The notes beneath the pieces were generated by a model, which did not search any database, was not told the DNA's origin, and worked only from the letters and a program-made list of their open reading frames with translations. Of a DNA stretch of 64,000 bases, positions 1-8,690 are shown piece by piece; position 1 is the stretch's first letter, and each line of letters opens with the position of its first letter. This stretch comes from Oceanobacillus sojae (GTDB taxonomy: Bacteria; Bacillota; Bacilli; Bacillales; Amphibacillaceae): contig NZ_BJYM01000003.1 of NCBI RefSeq assembly GCF_007991515.1, positions 186,001 to 250,000 on the forward strand, given 5' to 3'. Both the position numbers and the translations under genes were made by a program.

Positions 1-173
1 CGTTTAATATAGTTGTAATCTTCTAATGTAGCAAGCATACGGAATACTGATGACTTTGGGATTCCAGTAGTTCTCGCCAAATCTTCAGCGGTCATCTGAA
101 ACTTTTTTTCTGAGAAGCAGTTAAGGAGCTGCAGTGCTTTTTCAATGCTGCTTAGTGATTTTTTGTCATTCAT
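1..173 (-). CDS. IclR-family transcriptional regulator, N-terminal part (cut by window edge)
   Basis: The reverse strand encodes 57 residues starting at an ATG preceded by a GGGGGAT ribosome site. The reading begins MNDKKSLSSIEKALQLLNCF and continues with a winged helix-turn-helix containing GIPKSSVFRMLATLEDY, typical of the IclR DNA-binding domain. The effector-binding domain lies outside the window, so the ligand is unknown. It points away from corA and is probably a separate transcription unit. Confidence 0.75.
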   Translation of the reverse strand, partial: MNDKKSLSSIEKALQLLNCFSEKKFQMTAEDLARTTGIPKSSVFRMLATLEDYNYIK

Positions 174-261
174 AGAGATCCCCCATTTGATTGGATTTTC
201 TTATTTAGATAAAGTATATCATTCGTATTTATTGGAAGGGTAGAGAAAGAAGGGGATTCAA

Positions 262-291
262 AATAAAAAAAGAAAGACATAAAAATTGTCT
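262..291 (-). terminator. Rho-independent terminator of corA
   Basis: On the reverse strand, just after the corA stop, AGACA pairs with TGTCT across a 7-nt A/T loop and is followed by a T-rich run. The stem is short, so this is a modest call. Confidence 0.45.
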
Positions 292-299
292 CCCTTCTA

Positions 300-1250
300 T
301 TAAAACCATTTCTTAAATTTAAAATAAATAATAAGTATAACACTGATAAACAGCATAACAGCAAGAACTGCAAAATAGCCAAAATCCCATTGTAATTCTG
401 GCATATTCCGAAAGTTCATGCCATAAATTCCAGTAATTAATGTCAGAGGAAGAAAGATAACAGAAACCAGCGTTAATATTTTCATAACATTATTTAAGCG
501 GTAGGAGTTTAAAGAATCATAGTTATCCCGAATATCTCCAGTCATTTCCTGTGCGGACTTAATGATATGCATCTGTTTAATAATATGGTCCTCAATATGG
601 TGTATATACATTTTCTGCTTCTTTGTTTTTATGAAGGATGTTTCGTCTTTTACATGCTGAATAAGCTCCTGCATCGGTACGGTGACGCGTTTGAGTTTAA
701 TAATAAGCGAACGGATCTGGAATACATCCTCCATCAGCTTGTTATCTGTAGCATCATTAACATGCCGGTCTTCAAAAGAAAAAACTTCGTCTTCGATATG
801 GTACACGTATTCAAAATAACTATCGACGATAAGATCTAAAATAATAAAAGCGATATCTGCGGGTGTAACAAGCTGGGAAGGGTAGCGCCTCTGAATAGCT
901 TTTTCTATATTGCCCAGCTTTTTCAGCCTGTCCTGATGATAGGTTACAAGGATATTATCTTTCATAAAGAGATTAATAGCTTGTGCACGGTAATCTTTTG
1001 GATTTATCAGGTGTAAGACTAAGAATTGGTATTCTTGATATTCTTTAAATTTTGGACGTGAAACAGTCTTTATCGTATCTTCTATGGCCAGCGTATTAAA
1101 ATGAAATTTGGAAGCAAGCAGTTCGCTTTCCTCTGAGGTTGCATTAATAAAATCGTACCATATAAAAAGCGCATCGTCTGGTACAGCATTGGTATTTTCT
1201 GTTTGCTCCCATTCTTTTGAAGCTGTTTGATAATGTATGAAGATTGGCAT
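300..1250 (-). CDS. corA: CorA-family magnesium/divalent metal transporter
   Basis: The 316-residue protein has the CorA layout: a long acidic, helical cytoplasmic N-terminal domain and two membrane helices at the C-terminus. The family signature YGMN is at residues 276-279, at the end of the first membrane helix (about 255-275); the second spans about 291-311. CorA proteins form pentameric inner-membrane channels for Mg2+ (sometimes Co2+, Ni2+ or Zn2+). Length is normal. The ATG has GGAGC upstream. It appears monocistronic. Confidence 0.9.
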   Translation of the reverse strand: MPIFIHYQTASKEWEQTENTNAVPDDALFIWYDFINATSEESELLASKFHFNTLAIEDTIKTVSRPKFKEYQEYQFLVLHLINPKDYRAQAINLFMKDNILVTYHQDRLKKLGNIEKAIQRRYPSQLVTPADIAFIILDLIVDSYFEYVYHIEDEVFSFEDRHVNDATDNKLMEDVFQIRSLIIKLKRVTVPMQELIQHVKDETSFIKTKKQKMYIHHIEDHIIKQMHIIKSAQEMTGDIRDNYDSLNSYRLNNVMKILTLVSVIFLPLTLITGIYGMNFRNMPELQWDFGYFAVLAVMLFISVILIIYFKFKKWF

Positions 1251-1485
1251 AGTAAGCTCCTTATTTGTGGAATGAAATAGCTCTCAGTAATTAGTAGTCT
1301 TTATTATATAACAAAAAATAATTACATTGGAAGAAGGTGAACAAATCAATTTTTAAATGGTATGCTGAAACAGTCCTTAATTATAATAATAAAGAAGCAG
1401 GGCTGTGTTAAGTAAATTGACATTTGGAGTTGTGTTCATTAGACTTAAAACAGAAATTTCCAAATATATAAAGAGGAGTGATGTT

Positions 1486-2664
1486 ATGTCAGTTCGCACT
1501 GATATTGTCGGAGATGTTATTAAATTTCGCCGTTTATTACATGAAAATCCAGAATTAAGTGATAAAGAATTTGAAACATCCAAAATAATACAAGAAGAGT
1601 TAGATAGATATGGAATACCTTATACAGCTGGATATGCGGGAACAGGTGTATTAGGAGTAATTGAAGGATCTCATCCGGGTAAGACAGTTGGGCTGAGAGC
1701 AGATATAGATGCTTTGCCAATTGATGAAATATCTGGAGAATCCTTCAGCTCTAAAAATCCGGGGGTTATGCATGCTTGTGGTCATGATGCTCATACAGCA
1801 ATGCTTATTGGTGCGGCTCGTTCACTATTGGCCAGGAAGGACGAGATTTTTGGGAAGGTCTTATTGATTTTTCAACCTGCTGAAGAGAAGTCGCCGACCG
1901 GCGGTTCCCAAAAGATGATGGATGATGGTGTTTTTGATGTGCATGAGCCGGATGTATTAATCGCCCAGCATGTATGGCCAGGCTTGCCGGTAGGTACATT
2001 TGGCGTGATGGCTGGACCAATTATGGGTAACTCTGACCGATTTAAATTAACTATTAAAGGTTCTGGCGGACATGCCTCGATGCCACATGATACAGTTGAT
2101 GCTATTATTGTGGCTAATCAGGTGATCAATGCATTGCAGACAATTACAAGCAGGAATGCAGATCCCTTTGAACCAGCTGTAGTGACAGTCGGAAAGATTA
2201 CAGCGGGGACACAGCATAATGTTATAGCCGAAACAGCAGAAATTCTTGGGACGGTCAGAACACAATCTGATAAAACGAAACAAATGATTAAGCAAAGATT
2301 CATTGAGATAGTAAAAAATGTTACAGCGGCTATGGGAGCAGAAGTCGAAATTGAATACCTGGACGGTTACCCGGCCACAATAAATACCCCAGAGTGGGCT
2401 GAACAAATACGAAAGACCGTAACCGGTCTGTATGGGGAAGAAGCTGCTCCAGTACTGAATCCGAGTCTGGCAGGAGAAGATTTCAGCCGCTTCCTGCAAA
2501 AATATCCTGGTGTCTATTATTGGCTGGGGAGCTCTGTCGGTGAAGGCCAGAAGCCATTACACAACCCGGCGTTCCGCTTCAATGAAGATGCTGTAGAATA
2601 CGGTGTTACGACAATGACACAAGCAGCTATCGATACACTACAGACACTCAAGGGGGATAAATAA
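1486..2664 (+). CDS. M20-family amidohydrolase (N-acyl amino acid / peptidase M20D type)
   Basis: This 392-residue cytoplasmic metallo-amidohydrolase carries the M20D metal-site motifs: RADIDALP near residues 71-78, HACGHDAH at 96-103 and FQPAEE at 129-134. Such enzymes hydrolyse N-acyl or aminoacyl amide bonds. The start at 1486 follows GAGGAGTG; an upstream in-frame extension lacks a ribosome site and was rejected. Its stop overlaps the next start by one base (TAATG), implying translational coupling with a second M20 enzyme and an AbgT transporter. The substrate is inferred from context to be an N-aroyl or N-acyl amino acid such as p-aminobenzoyl-glutamate. Confidence 0.85.
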   Translation: MSVRTDIVGDVIKFRRLLHENPELSDKEFETSKIIQEELDRYGIPYTAGYAGTGVLGVIEGSHPGKTVGLRADIDALPIDEISGESFSSKNPGVMHACGHDAHTAMLIGAARSLLARKDEIFGKVLLIFQPAEEKSPTGGSQKMMDDGVFDVHEPDVLIAQHVWPGLPVGTFGVMAGPIMGNSDRFKLTIKGSGGHASMPHDTVDAIIVANQVINALQTITSRNADPFEPAVVTVGKITAGTQHNVIAETAEILGTVRTQSDKTKQMIKQRFIEIVKNVTAAMGAEVEIEYLDGYPATINTPEWAEQIRKTVTGLYGEEAAPVLNPSLAGEDFSRFLQKYPGVYYWLGSSVGEGQKPLHNPAFRFNEDAVEYGVTTMTQAAIDTLQTLKGDK

Positions 2665-3947
2665 TGCATAAAGAACTGCAGGAGTTTGCTGTTGATGTAC
2701 GCAGGAAGTTTCACATCTTTCCAGAGGTTGGATTTACGGAGTTTATCACTACTTATGAAATTTATCAATTATTGCAAAGTCTGTCTTTTGATTTATATAT
2801 TGGAAGAGAAATATTAGAAAGCGATGAACGCTATGGAGTTCCAACAGCGGGAGAAATCGAAGCAAGTAAAGAAAGGGCAATAGCATATGGTGTTCCAGAA
2901 GCTTTTGCTGAAAAGCTTGATGGCGGTCATACAGGAGTAGTGGCAGTATTAGATACTGGAAGAAAAGGTCCGCACATTGCGATGAGATATGATATTGATG
3001 GCTTGCCTATCACTGAGTCCGATGAAAAAGGACATGTGCCATTTGATAAAGGCTTTCTCTCACAGCATCCAAAGGAAATGCATGCATGTGGGCATGATGG
3101 GCATATTAGCATTGGTCTTGCTGTTGCAAAATACCTGGATGCACATAAGGATGAGCTGACAGGGAAATTCACGATTATCTTTCAGCCGGCTGAGGAAGGC
3201 TTAAGAGGAGCAAACAGTATTGTTCAAAAAGGCTGGCTGGATAAGGTAGATTATTTTATGAGTGGTCATCTGGGCATTAATTCTTTACAGGCAGGCAGTA
3301 TAGCAGCAACAGCTGATCAATTACTGGCAAGCACAAAATTTGATGTAACCTTCACAGGAAAATCTGCACATGCAGGTGTAGAGCCCAATGAAGGGAAAAA
3401 TGCCTTAACTGCAGCGGCAACAGCATTGCTTCAATTAAATGCTATCCCCCGGCATAGAGATGGGACAACAAGAATTAATGTAGGTCGTTTATCTGGGGGC
3501 AGCGGACGGAATGTGATTGCAGATGAAGCTGTAATGCTGGTGGAAACACGGGGAGAAACGACAGAGTTAAATCAATATATGTACGATGAAGCAGTGAGAA
3601 TTATTCAGGCAGCAGCTGCCATGCACGATGTCAAAGCCAGTATCCGGTTTATGGGGCAGGGATTGGGATCTAAGTGTGACGCAGAATGGATTCAAATTGT
3701 AAAAGATGCATGTGAAAAAAATTTAGATGTAAAAGAAATTTATGATGTGCTGCCATTGAAAGCTTCTGAAGACGCGTCATATATGATTGACCATGTTCAG
3801 AAAAATGGCGGGCTTGCCACATACATGGTTTTCCCTAGTTTGTTACCGGCCGGGCATCATCATCCAAATTTTGATATAGATGAAGACGCTGTTCGGACAG
3901 CTGTATCAGTATATATTGATATCATAAATTATTTGCAGCATAAGTGA
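2664..3947 (+). CDS. abgA: AbgA-like p-aminobenzoyl-glutamate hydrolase subunit (M20 family)
   Basis: At 427 residues this resembles E. coli AbgA in length and sequence. It has the GRE and GVP segments near residues 47-60, RYDIDGLP at 108-115, HACGHDGH at 140-147, FQPAEEG at 173-179, GSGRNV in the middle and AGHHHPNFD near the end. AbgA pairs with AbgB to cleave p-aminobenzoyl-glutamate, a folate breakdown product. Here the partner upstream is a shorter generic M20D enzyme rather than a clear AbgB. The next gene is an AbgT transporter, which supports the assignment. The exact substrate is inference. Confidence 0.75.
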   Translation: MHKELQEFAVDVRRKFHIFPEVGFTEFITTYEIYQLLQSLSFDLYIGREILESDERYGVPTAGEIEASKERAIAYGVPEAFAEKLDGGHTGVVAVLDTGRKGPHIAMRYDIDGLPITESDEKGHVPFDKGFLSQHPKEMHACGHDGHISIGLAVAKYLDAHKDELTGKFTIIFQPAEEGLRGANSIVQKGWLDKVDYFMSGHLGINSLQAGSIAATADQLLASTKFDVTFTGKSAHAGVEPNEGKNALTAAATALLQLNAIPRHRDGTTRINVGRLSGGSGRNVIADEAVMLVETRGETTELNQYMYDEAVRIIQAAAAMHDVKASIRFMGQGLGSKCDAEWIQIVKDACEKNLDVKEIYDVLPLKASEDASYMIDHVQKNGGLATYMVFPSLLPAGHHHPNFDIDEDAVRTAVSVYIDIINYLQHK

Positions 3948-3956
3948 GGTGACAGT

Positions 3957-5495
3957 ATGTCCGAAGAAAACAAAAATGGAAATAATACAGATAACGGAGA
4001 ACAGCAAAGCAAAGGCCTTTTAAATGTTATTGAAAAAATAGGTAATAAGCTGCCTGAACCGTTTTTTATATTTATTTATCTAGCTGGAATTGTAATGATT
4101 TTATCGATGATTTTTCATTGGTTCGGAGCAACGGTTGAGCACCCGGGGACGGGAGAAATGCTCGAAATTAAAAGCCTGCTGTCTTTTGAGGGGTTAGAAT
4201 TTATACTATCCTCTATGATAAGCAACTTTACAGGGTTTGCTCCTTTAGGGCTTGTGTTGGTAATGATGTTTGGTATCGGCCTTGCTGATAAAGTTGGATT
4301 GTTGGAAACGGCAATTAAAAGCTCGATTCTAAAGGCTCCGAAGTCTTTAATAACCTATGCAGTAGTATTTGTTGGTATTCTAGGGAACATTGCTTCTGAT
4401 GCGGCATTTGTCCTTATTCCACCGTTGGCAGCAATGGTCTTCTATACCATTGGCAGGCACCCTCTTGCTGGATTGGCGGCAGGTTTTGCGGGTGCCGGCT
4501 CCGGATTCACGGCAAATATCCTTGTGACAGGTACAGATGCACTCTTATCCGGAATTACAACAGAAGCAGCAAAATCTATTGATGAAAGCTTTATTGTGAC
4601 ACCTGTCGATAACTACTTCTTCATGGCAGCCTCTGTTTTTATCATGACAATTGTCGGAGGATTAATAACTGATAAATTGGTGGAGCCAAGACTTGGAGAA
4701 TACAAAGGAAATGTTGAGAAAGAAGTCAATGAAGTGACAGCGCTGGAATTAAGAGGCTTACGGAATGCTGTTATAGCTGCTCTGATTTATATAGCTGTTG
4801 TACTGCTTTTAATTTTCCTTCCCGGCTCCAGCCTGACAAATGAAGATGGCGGACTTATACCATCCCCGCTTTTAAGTAATATCGTGCCAATCATCCTCTT
4901 GTTATTTATTACGGTAGGTTCAGCATACGGAATAACCACCAAAAAAATTAAATCACAAAATGATGTTGTAACCTATATGGCAGAATCCATTAAAGGGATG
5001 GCAGGCTATATTGTATTAATATTTGCTGCAGCTCAATTTATTGCTTATTTCAATTGGAGTAACCTGGGAACATGGATTGCTGTAAATAGTGCAGACGCAT
5101 TGATTTCTATTAATTTAACAGGGCTGCCTATTGTTATTGCATTCTCAGTGCTAATGACCTTACTGAATTTAATTATATTTTCCGGCTCTGCACAATGGGC
5201 TTTAATGGCACCAATATTTGTACCAATGTTTATGCTGCTGGATTATAATCCGGCATTTATCCAGGCGGCGTATCGTATTGCTGATTCATCAACGAGTGTT
5301 ATTACACCGCTGAACCCATATATTCTGCTCGTACTTGCAGTGATGAGGAATTATCAGAAGAATACAGGTCTGGGTACACTTATTTCCATGATGCTCCCAT
5401 ACGCACTTTCATTCTTTGGAATATGGGTGGTTATGCTGATTATCTTTGCGCTTTTAGGAATTCCGTTTGGGCCGGGAGTCGGCGTAAACATGTAA
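3957..5495 (+). CDS. abgT: AbgT-family transporter
   Basis: The 512-residue polytopic membrane protein has a short hydrophilic N-terminus and about 11-13 membrane segments. It contains AbgT-like stretches: the early NKLPEPFFIFIYLA segment, GNIASDAAFVLIPPLAA in the first half, and SGSAQWALMAPIFVPMF in the second half. The family includes E. coli AbgT (p-aminobenzoyl-glutamate uptake) and MtrF-type exporters. It starts nine bases after the preceding stop and ends the operon before a strong terminator, consistent with uptake of the amide hydrolysed by the two M20 enzymes. Confidence 0.88.
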   Translation: MSEENKNGNNTDNGEQQSKGLLNVIEKIGNKLPEPFFIFIYLAGIVMILSMIFHWFGATVEHPGTGEMLEIKSLLSFEGLEFILSSMISNFTGFAPLGLVLVMMFGIGLADKVGLLETAIKSSILKAPKSLITYAVVFVGILGNIASDAAFVLIPPLAAMVFYTIGRHPLAGLAAGFAGAGSGFTANILVTGTDALLSGITTEAAKSIDESFIVTPVDNYFFMAASVFIMTIVGGLITDKLVEPRLGEYKGNVEKEVNEVTALELRGLRNAVIAALIYIAVVLLLIFLPGSSLTNEDGGLIPSPLLSNIVPIILLLFITVGSAYGITTKKIKSQNDVVTYMAESIKGMAGYIVLIFAAAQFIAYFNWSNLGTWIAVNSADALISINLTGLPIVIAFSVLMTLLNLIIFSGSAQWALMAPIFVPMFMLLDYNPAFIQAAYRIADSSTSVITPLNPYILLVLAVMRNYQKNTGLGTLISMMLPYALSFFGIWVVMLIIFALLGIPFGPGVGVNM

Positions 5496-5538
5496 TGGTA
5501 AATTGTAAAATGAAAATATAAAAATATTAGTCGTAGGA

Positions 5539-5585
5539 AACCCGGTCTGCTGTCGAAGTTGTGAAGCAGACCGGGTTTTGTTTTA
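5539..5585 (+). terminator. Rho-independent terminator of the abg-like operon
   Basis: A perfect 13-bp stem, AACCCGGTCTGCT (5539-5551) and AGCAGACCGGGTT (5565-5577), is followed by TTGTTTT. Confidence 0.9.
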
Positions 5586-5675
5586 TGCTCTTGTAAGGCA
5601 GGCAGCTTTTGCATGTTGTAATAACAAATTTTCAAAAATATAAAATCTGCATTTATATGTGATGAAATACTATAT

Positions 5676-5722
5676 TTGAAATTTAATTTTAATATTATAA
5701 AAATATTGACATTAAATTTCAA
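5676..5722 (+). promoter_or_regulatory. Candidate operator (12-bp inverted repeat) upstream of the murR-like gene
   Basis: TTGAAATTTAAT at 5676-5687 and its exact reverse complement ATTAAATTTCAA at 5711-5722 flank and touch the predicted -35 box. Such a dyad at the start of an operon whose first gene is a regulator suggests autoregulation by that RpiR/MurR-type protein. The assignment is inference; A/T richness raises the chance of coincidence. Confidence 0.5.
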
Positions 5723-5734
5723 CTGTAATATACT
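5706..5734 (+). promoter_or_regulatory. Sigma-A promoter of the MurNAc recovery operon
   Basis: TTGACA (5706-5711), 17-bp spacer, TATACT (5729-5734). The start codon lies 36 bp downstream. Confidence 0.7.
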
Positions 5735-5750
5735 CCATATAAATCATATG

Positions 5751-5764
5751 TGAAAGGGTTTACA
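5751..5764 (+). promoter_or_regulatory. Candidate cre (CcpA) site
   Basis: TGAAAGGGTTTACA fits the cre consensus TGWAANCGNTNWCA at 13 of 14 positions, with G for the central C. It lies downstream of the promoter, where CcpA would act as a roadblock, and overlaps the ribosome site. Carbon repression would suit a sugar-recovery operon. Confidence 0.45.
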
Positions 5765-5769
5765 AAACT

Positions 5770-6639
5770 ATGAATAATGATGGTCTAATTCGAATAAGAG
5801 AAGCGATGAATCACATAAAACCGGCTGAAAAAAATGCTGCAGTTTATATATTAGAAAACCCTGAGGAGATTGTACGGTTATCGATTAAAGAGCTTTCGAA
5901 CCGGAGTGGCTCAAGTCAGGCTGCAATTACACGTCTTTGCAAGAATATAGGAGTTTCCGGTTTTCAGGATTTAAAGCTGCGAATTGCTGGAGACCTGCAG
6001 ACCAGTGAATTAAATATCTATAACGGTAATGAAATTATATCTGATGAAAATGTCAATTCATTGATTGAGAAAGTTTCACAAAAAAATATTGAGTCAATCA
6101 GACAGACATTAAAAATTTTAGAAATAAATAGTGTAGAGAGAGCGATTGAAGCTTTAAATAAAGCAAACAGAATTGATTTTTATGGAGCGGCAGCATCACA
6201 GGTTATTGCTCAGGATGCACAGCAGAAGTTCCTGAGAATTAATAAATACTGTACCGCATACGAGGATGCACATTTACAATTAACTTCGTCGGTGACGCTT
6301 AGAGAGAATGATGTTGCTGTCGGAATTTCTTATTCAGGAGAGACCAAGCATGTACTCTCAGCAATCAGGAATGCGAAACAAAATAATGCTGTAACAGTGG
6401 CAATTACAAGATATGGAAAAAATACGTTATCTGAATTAGTGGATATTCATCTATGTGTTTCATCCGTAGAGTCCGATCTGGTTCGAAGTGCAGCAACAGC
6501 ATCAAGAATTGCACAGCTTAATATCATTGATATTTTGTTTACGGGTGTTGCTTCAAGGAATTATGATGCCACAATCCATTACCTGAATCAGACGAGAGAA
6601 GCTTTACAAAGAGAATTTCGAAATCCTAAAAAAGGGTGA
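5770..6639 (+). CDS. murR: RpiR/MurR-family transcriptional regulator
   Basis: The 289-residue protein has an N-terminal RpiR helix-turn-helix (about residues 1-75, including LSIKELSNRSGSSQAAITRL) and a C-terminal SIS sugar-phosphate-binding domain (about 120-250). MurR proteins sense MurNAc 6-phosphate. Position as first gene of an operon containing MurQ supports the MurR role, although other RpiR regulators sense different sugar phosphates. It is preceded by a promoter, dyad operator and cre-like site, so autoregulation and catabolite control are likely. The next gene starts 6 bases after its stop. Confidence 0.78.
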   Translation: MNNDGLIRIREAMNHIKPAEKNAAVYILENPEEIVRLSIKELSNRSGSSQAAITRLCKNIGVSGFQDLKLRIAGDLQTSELNIYNGNEIISDENVNSLIEKVSQKNIESIRQTLKILEINSVERAIEALNKANRIDFYGAAASQVIAQDAQQKFLRINKYCTAYEDAHLQLTSSVTLRENDVAVGISYSGETKHVLSAIRNAKQNNAVTVAITRYGKNTLSELVDIHLCVSSVESDLVRSAATASRIAQLNIIDILFTGVASRNYDATIHYLNQTREALQREFRNPKKG

Positions 6640-6645
6640 AGAGAG

Positions 6646-7632
6646 ATGTATATTTTAGGAATTGATGGCGGCGGTACAAAAACCAAAGCAAGTTTATTTC
6701 ATGAGGAGAAAGGATTCATATGGGAAGAGGAGGAAGATGCTGCAAATCCGCATAGCACCAGCTATGCGCATTCTGTGGAGGTAGTTAATCGTCTTATAAA
6801 CAAAGCATATGAAGCTCATTTTTTATCTGAAAATACGGAATTATCAATCGGTCTGGGGGTTGCAGGACTGGGAAGAAAAGCAGATCAGATTAAATGGTTA
6901 AAGTACTTTCAAGAATCCTCTCTGTGTTTACATAAAATAAAAGAATTCGTAGTTGAAAATGATGGAAAAATAGCCCTTTATTCAGAAACACTTGGCAGGG
7001 ATGGCATCGTATCTATTTGTGGAACAGGGGCAATCACCATTGGCGTCCATCAAGCAAAAACAGTCCGTGTCGGAGGATGGGGACATTTAGTAGGCAGTGA
7101 TCCAGGCAGTGGTTATCATATAGGCTCCCAGGCTTTGATAGCTGTATTTGATGAATTAGATGGATTAGGGCCTGAAACAATGCTGACAAGTCTCATCCTA
7201 GAAGGGGAGACTATTAACAGAATGGAAGATTTGGTTCCTATTCTTTATCAGGATTTTGAGAAGCAGCGGATAGCAGCGTTCGCAAGTTATGTCTTTCAGG
7301 CAGCAAATCAAAAAGATGAAGTTGCTATAAATATTATCAGAGAGACTGCTAAGGGGATAGCCCGGCGCGGGGGGATTTTATTTCAAAAATTGTTCCAGAC
7401 AGATGTAAAGAATATTCCATTTGTACTGGCCGGAGGAATTTTTCAAAATGATTTTATAGTCAAAGAAGTAACAGCTGAATTAGCTGCGATTTCATCAGTA
7501 AAGGTAATCAAAGCACAAAGGCATCCCGTTGTCGGAAGTATTGTGCTCGTTCTTAAACAGCAGGGTTATTCTGCAGAACAAATTGAAACAATGCTTACAA
7601 ATACAAGTGGCCGGCAGAAAAGAGGTTTGTAA
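6646..7632 (+). CDS. BadF/BadG-type N-acetylhexosamine kinase (GlcNAc/MurNAc kinase, MurK-like)
   Basis: The 328-residue ASKHA-fold kinase has the phosphate-1 motif GIDGGGTKTK (5-14), a GVAGLG segment (71-76), the ATP-site GTGAI (126-130) and GGWGHLVGSDPGSG (143-156), characteristic of eukaryote-type GlcNAc kinases. Clostridium acetobutylicum MurK, from a mur cluster, phosphorylates MurNAc and GlcNAc at O6. Here there is an ABC importer and no PTS MurP, so a cytoplasmic kinase is needed to make MurNAc 6-phosphate for MurQ. That role is inferred from context; GlcNAc specificity is the alternative. Confidence 0.75.
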   Translation: MYILGIDGGGTKTKASLFHEEKGFIWEEEEDAANPHSTSYAHSVEVVNRLINKAYEAHFLSENTELSIGLGVAGLGRKADQIKWLKYFQESSLCLHKIKEFVVENDGKIALYSETLGRDGIVSICGTGAITIGVHQAKTVRVGGWGHLVGSDPGSGYHIGSQALIAVFDELDGLGPETMLTSLILEGETINRMEDLVPILYQDFEKQRIAAFASYVFQAANQKDEVAINIIRETAKGIARRGGILFQKLFQTDVKNIPFVLAGGIFQNDFIVKEVTAELAAISSVKVIKAQRHPVVGSIVLVLKQQGYSAEQIETMLTNTSGRQKRGL

Positions 7633-8658
7633 ATGAATGCTTATGAACAGTATTTGGAGGAATTGATAGCGAAAGATGAAATTCCTGGAGCAGTTTATCT
7701 TATTCAGCACGGGAAGCAGAGAAAGACATTAAGCAGTGCAGGCTCATTTTTAAACAATCAGGGGGAACGTATTCCAGTTACAGCAGATACTTATTTTGAT
7801 TTAGCTTCCTTAACAAAAGTCATGTGTACACTGCCTAGTATTTTATTTTTATATGAACAAGGGGAATTGGATATAGATGATACGGTGAGTAAATATCTTT
7901 CCGAATTTCCTCTGGAAGACATTACTATCCGCCATTTCCTGCAGCATATATCAGGCGTTTCTGCAGATTTAGCCTTTAAAAACCGCTATCAACAAAGAGA
8001 TGTATGGAAGGAAGTTCTGAATTGCAAAGCAGTTCAACCTCCTGATACCCAAGTATTATACAGTGATATCGGCATGATTATACTGGGAAAATTAATAGAA
8101 ACAATAACGAAGCAGAAGCTGAATGTATTTGCCCAAAAAGAGTTATATCAACCATGGAGCATGACAGATACGGACTTCCTGCCTGAACAGATTGAGAAAA
8201 ATAAAATTGCAGCCACTGAGAAAGTTAATGAGAAATATGTGCATGGTGAGGTTCATGATGAAAAGGCATTCCATCTGGGAGGGGTCAGCGGTTCGGCAGG
8301 TTTATTTTCAACTGTTAAGGATGTAGCAGCCTATGCAAATTACTGGCTGTATCCGGAAACACAGTCGGTTTTAAAACCCCAGACAATGGCTTTAATCAAA
8401 GAAAATGTGATTCAAAATCGGGGTCTGGGCTTTGAAGTATTATGTGACAAATCTATTGGAGCAACTTGCGGTCCAGCCTGGTCCAACGGTTCTTTTGGCC
8501 ATACCGGGTTTACTGGAACAAGCCTATGGATTGATCCAAAAGAAGAAATTATTACCGTCTTGCTAACTAACATGGTCCATTACGGGAGGGAGCATCGATT
8601 ACCTGAAATCAGAAGAAAGTTTCACACGCTGGTTTATGAAACATTAATCAGCCAGTAA
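7633..8658 (+). CDS. Class C beta-lactamase-like serine hydrolase (cytoplasmic)
   Basis: The 341-residue protein has penicillin-binding-fold motifs: S59-L-T-K62 (SxxK nucleophile and base), Y142-S-D (YxN position) and H289-T-G (KTG position). It has no signal peptide or membrane segment, unlike most penicillin-recognising enzymes. B. subtilis keeps a related gene, ybbE, in its murQ-murR-murP-amiE-nagZ cluster, but that protein is longer. The ATG abuts the kinase stop. A plausible but unproven role is hydrolysis of peptide or ester bonds on imported muropeptide fragments; antibiotic resistance is unlikely given the location. Confidence 0.75.
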   Translation: MNAYEQYLEELIAKDEIPGAVYLIQHGKQRKTLSSAGSFLNNQGERIPVTADTYFDLASLTKVMCTLPSILFLYEQGELDIDDTVSKYLSEFPLEDITIRHFLQHISGVSADLAFKNRYQQRDVWKEVLNCKAVQPPDTQVLYSDIGMIILGKLIETITKQKLNVFAQKELYQPWSMTDTDFLPEQIEKNKIAATEKVNEKYVHGEVHDEKAFHLGGVSGSAGLFSTVKDVAAYANYWLYPETQSVLKPQTMALIKENVIQNRGLGFEVLCDKSIGATCGPAWSNGSFGHTGFTGTSLWIDPKEEIITVLLTNMVHYGREHRLPEIRRKFHTLVYETLISQ

Positions 8659-8690
8659 GCTGCCAGGATATTTCAGAAGAGAAGGGATGT

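Noticed and set aside
2047-2499. Long reverse-strand frame of 150 codons within the first M20 gene
   Set aside because: It lies opposite a well-conserved enzyme gene and has no protein-family features.
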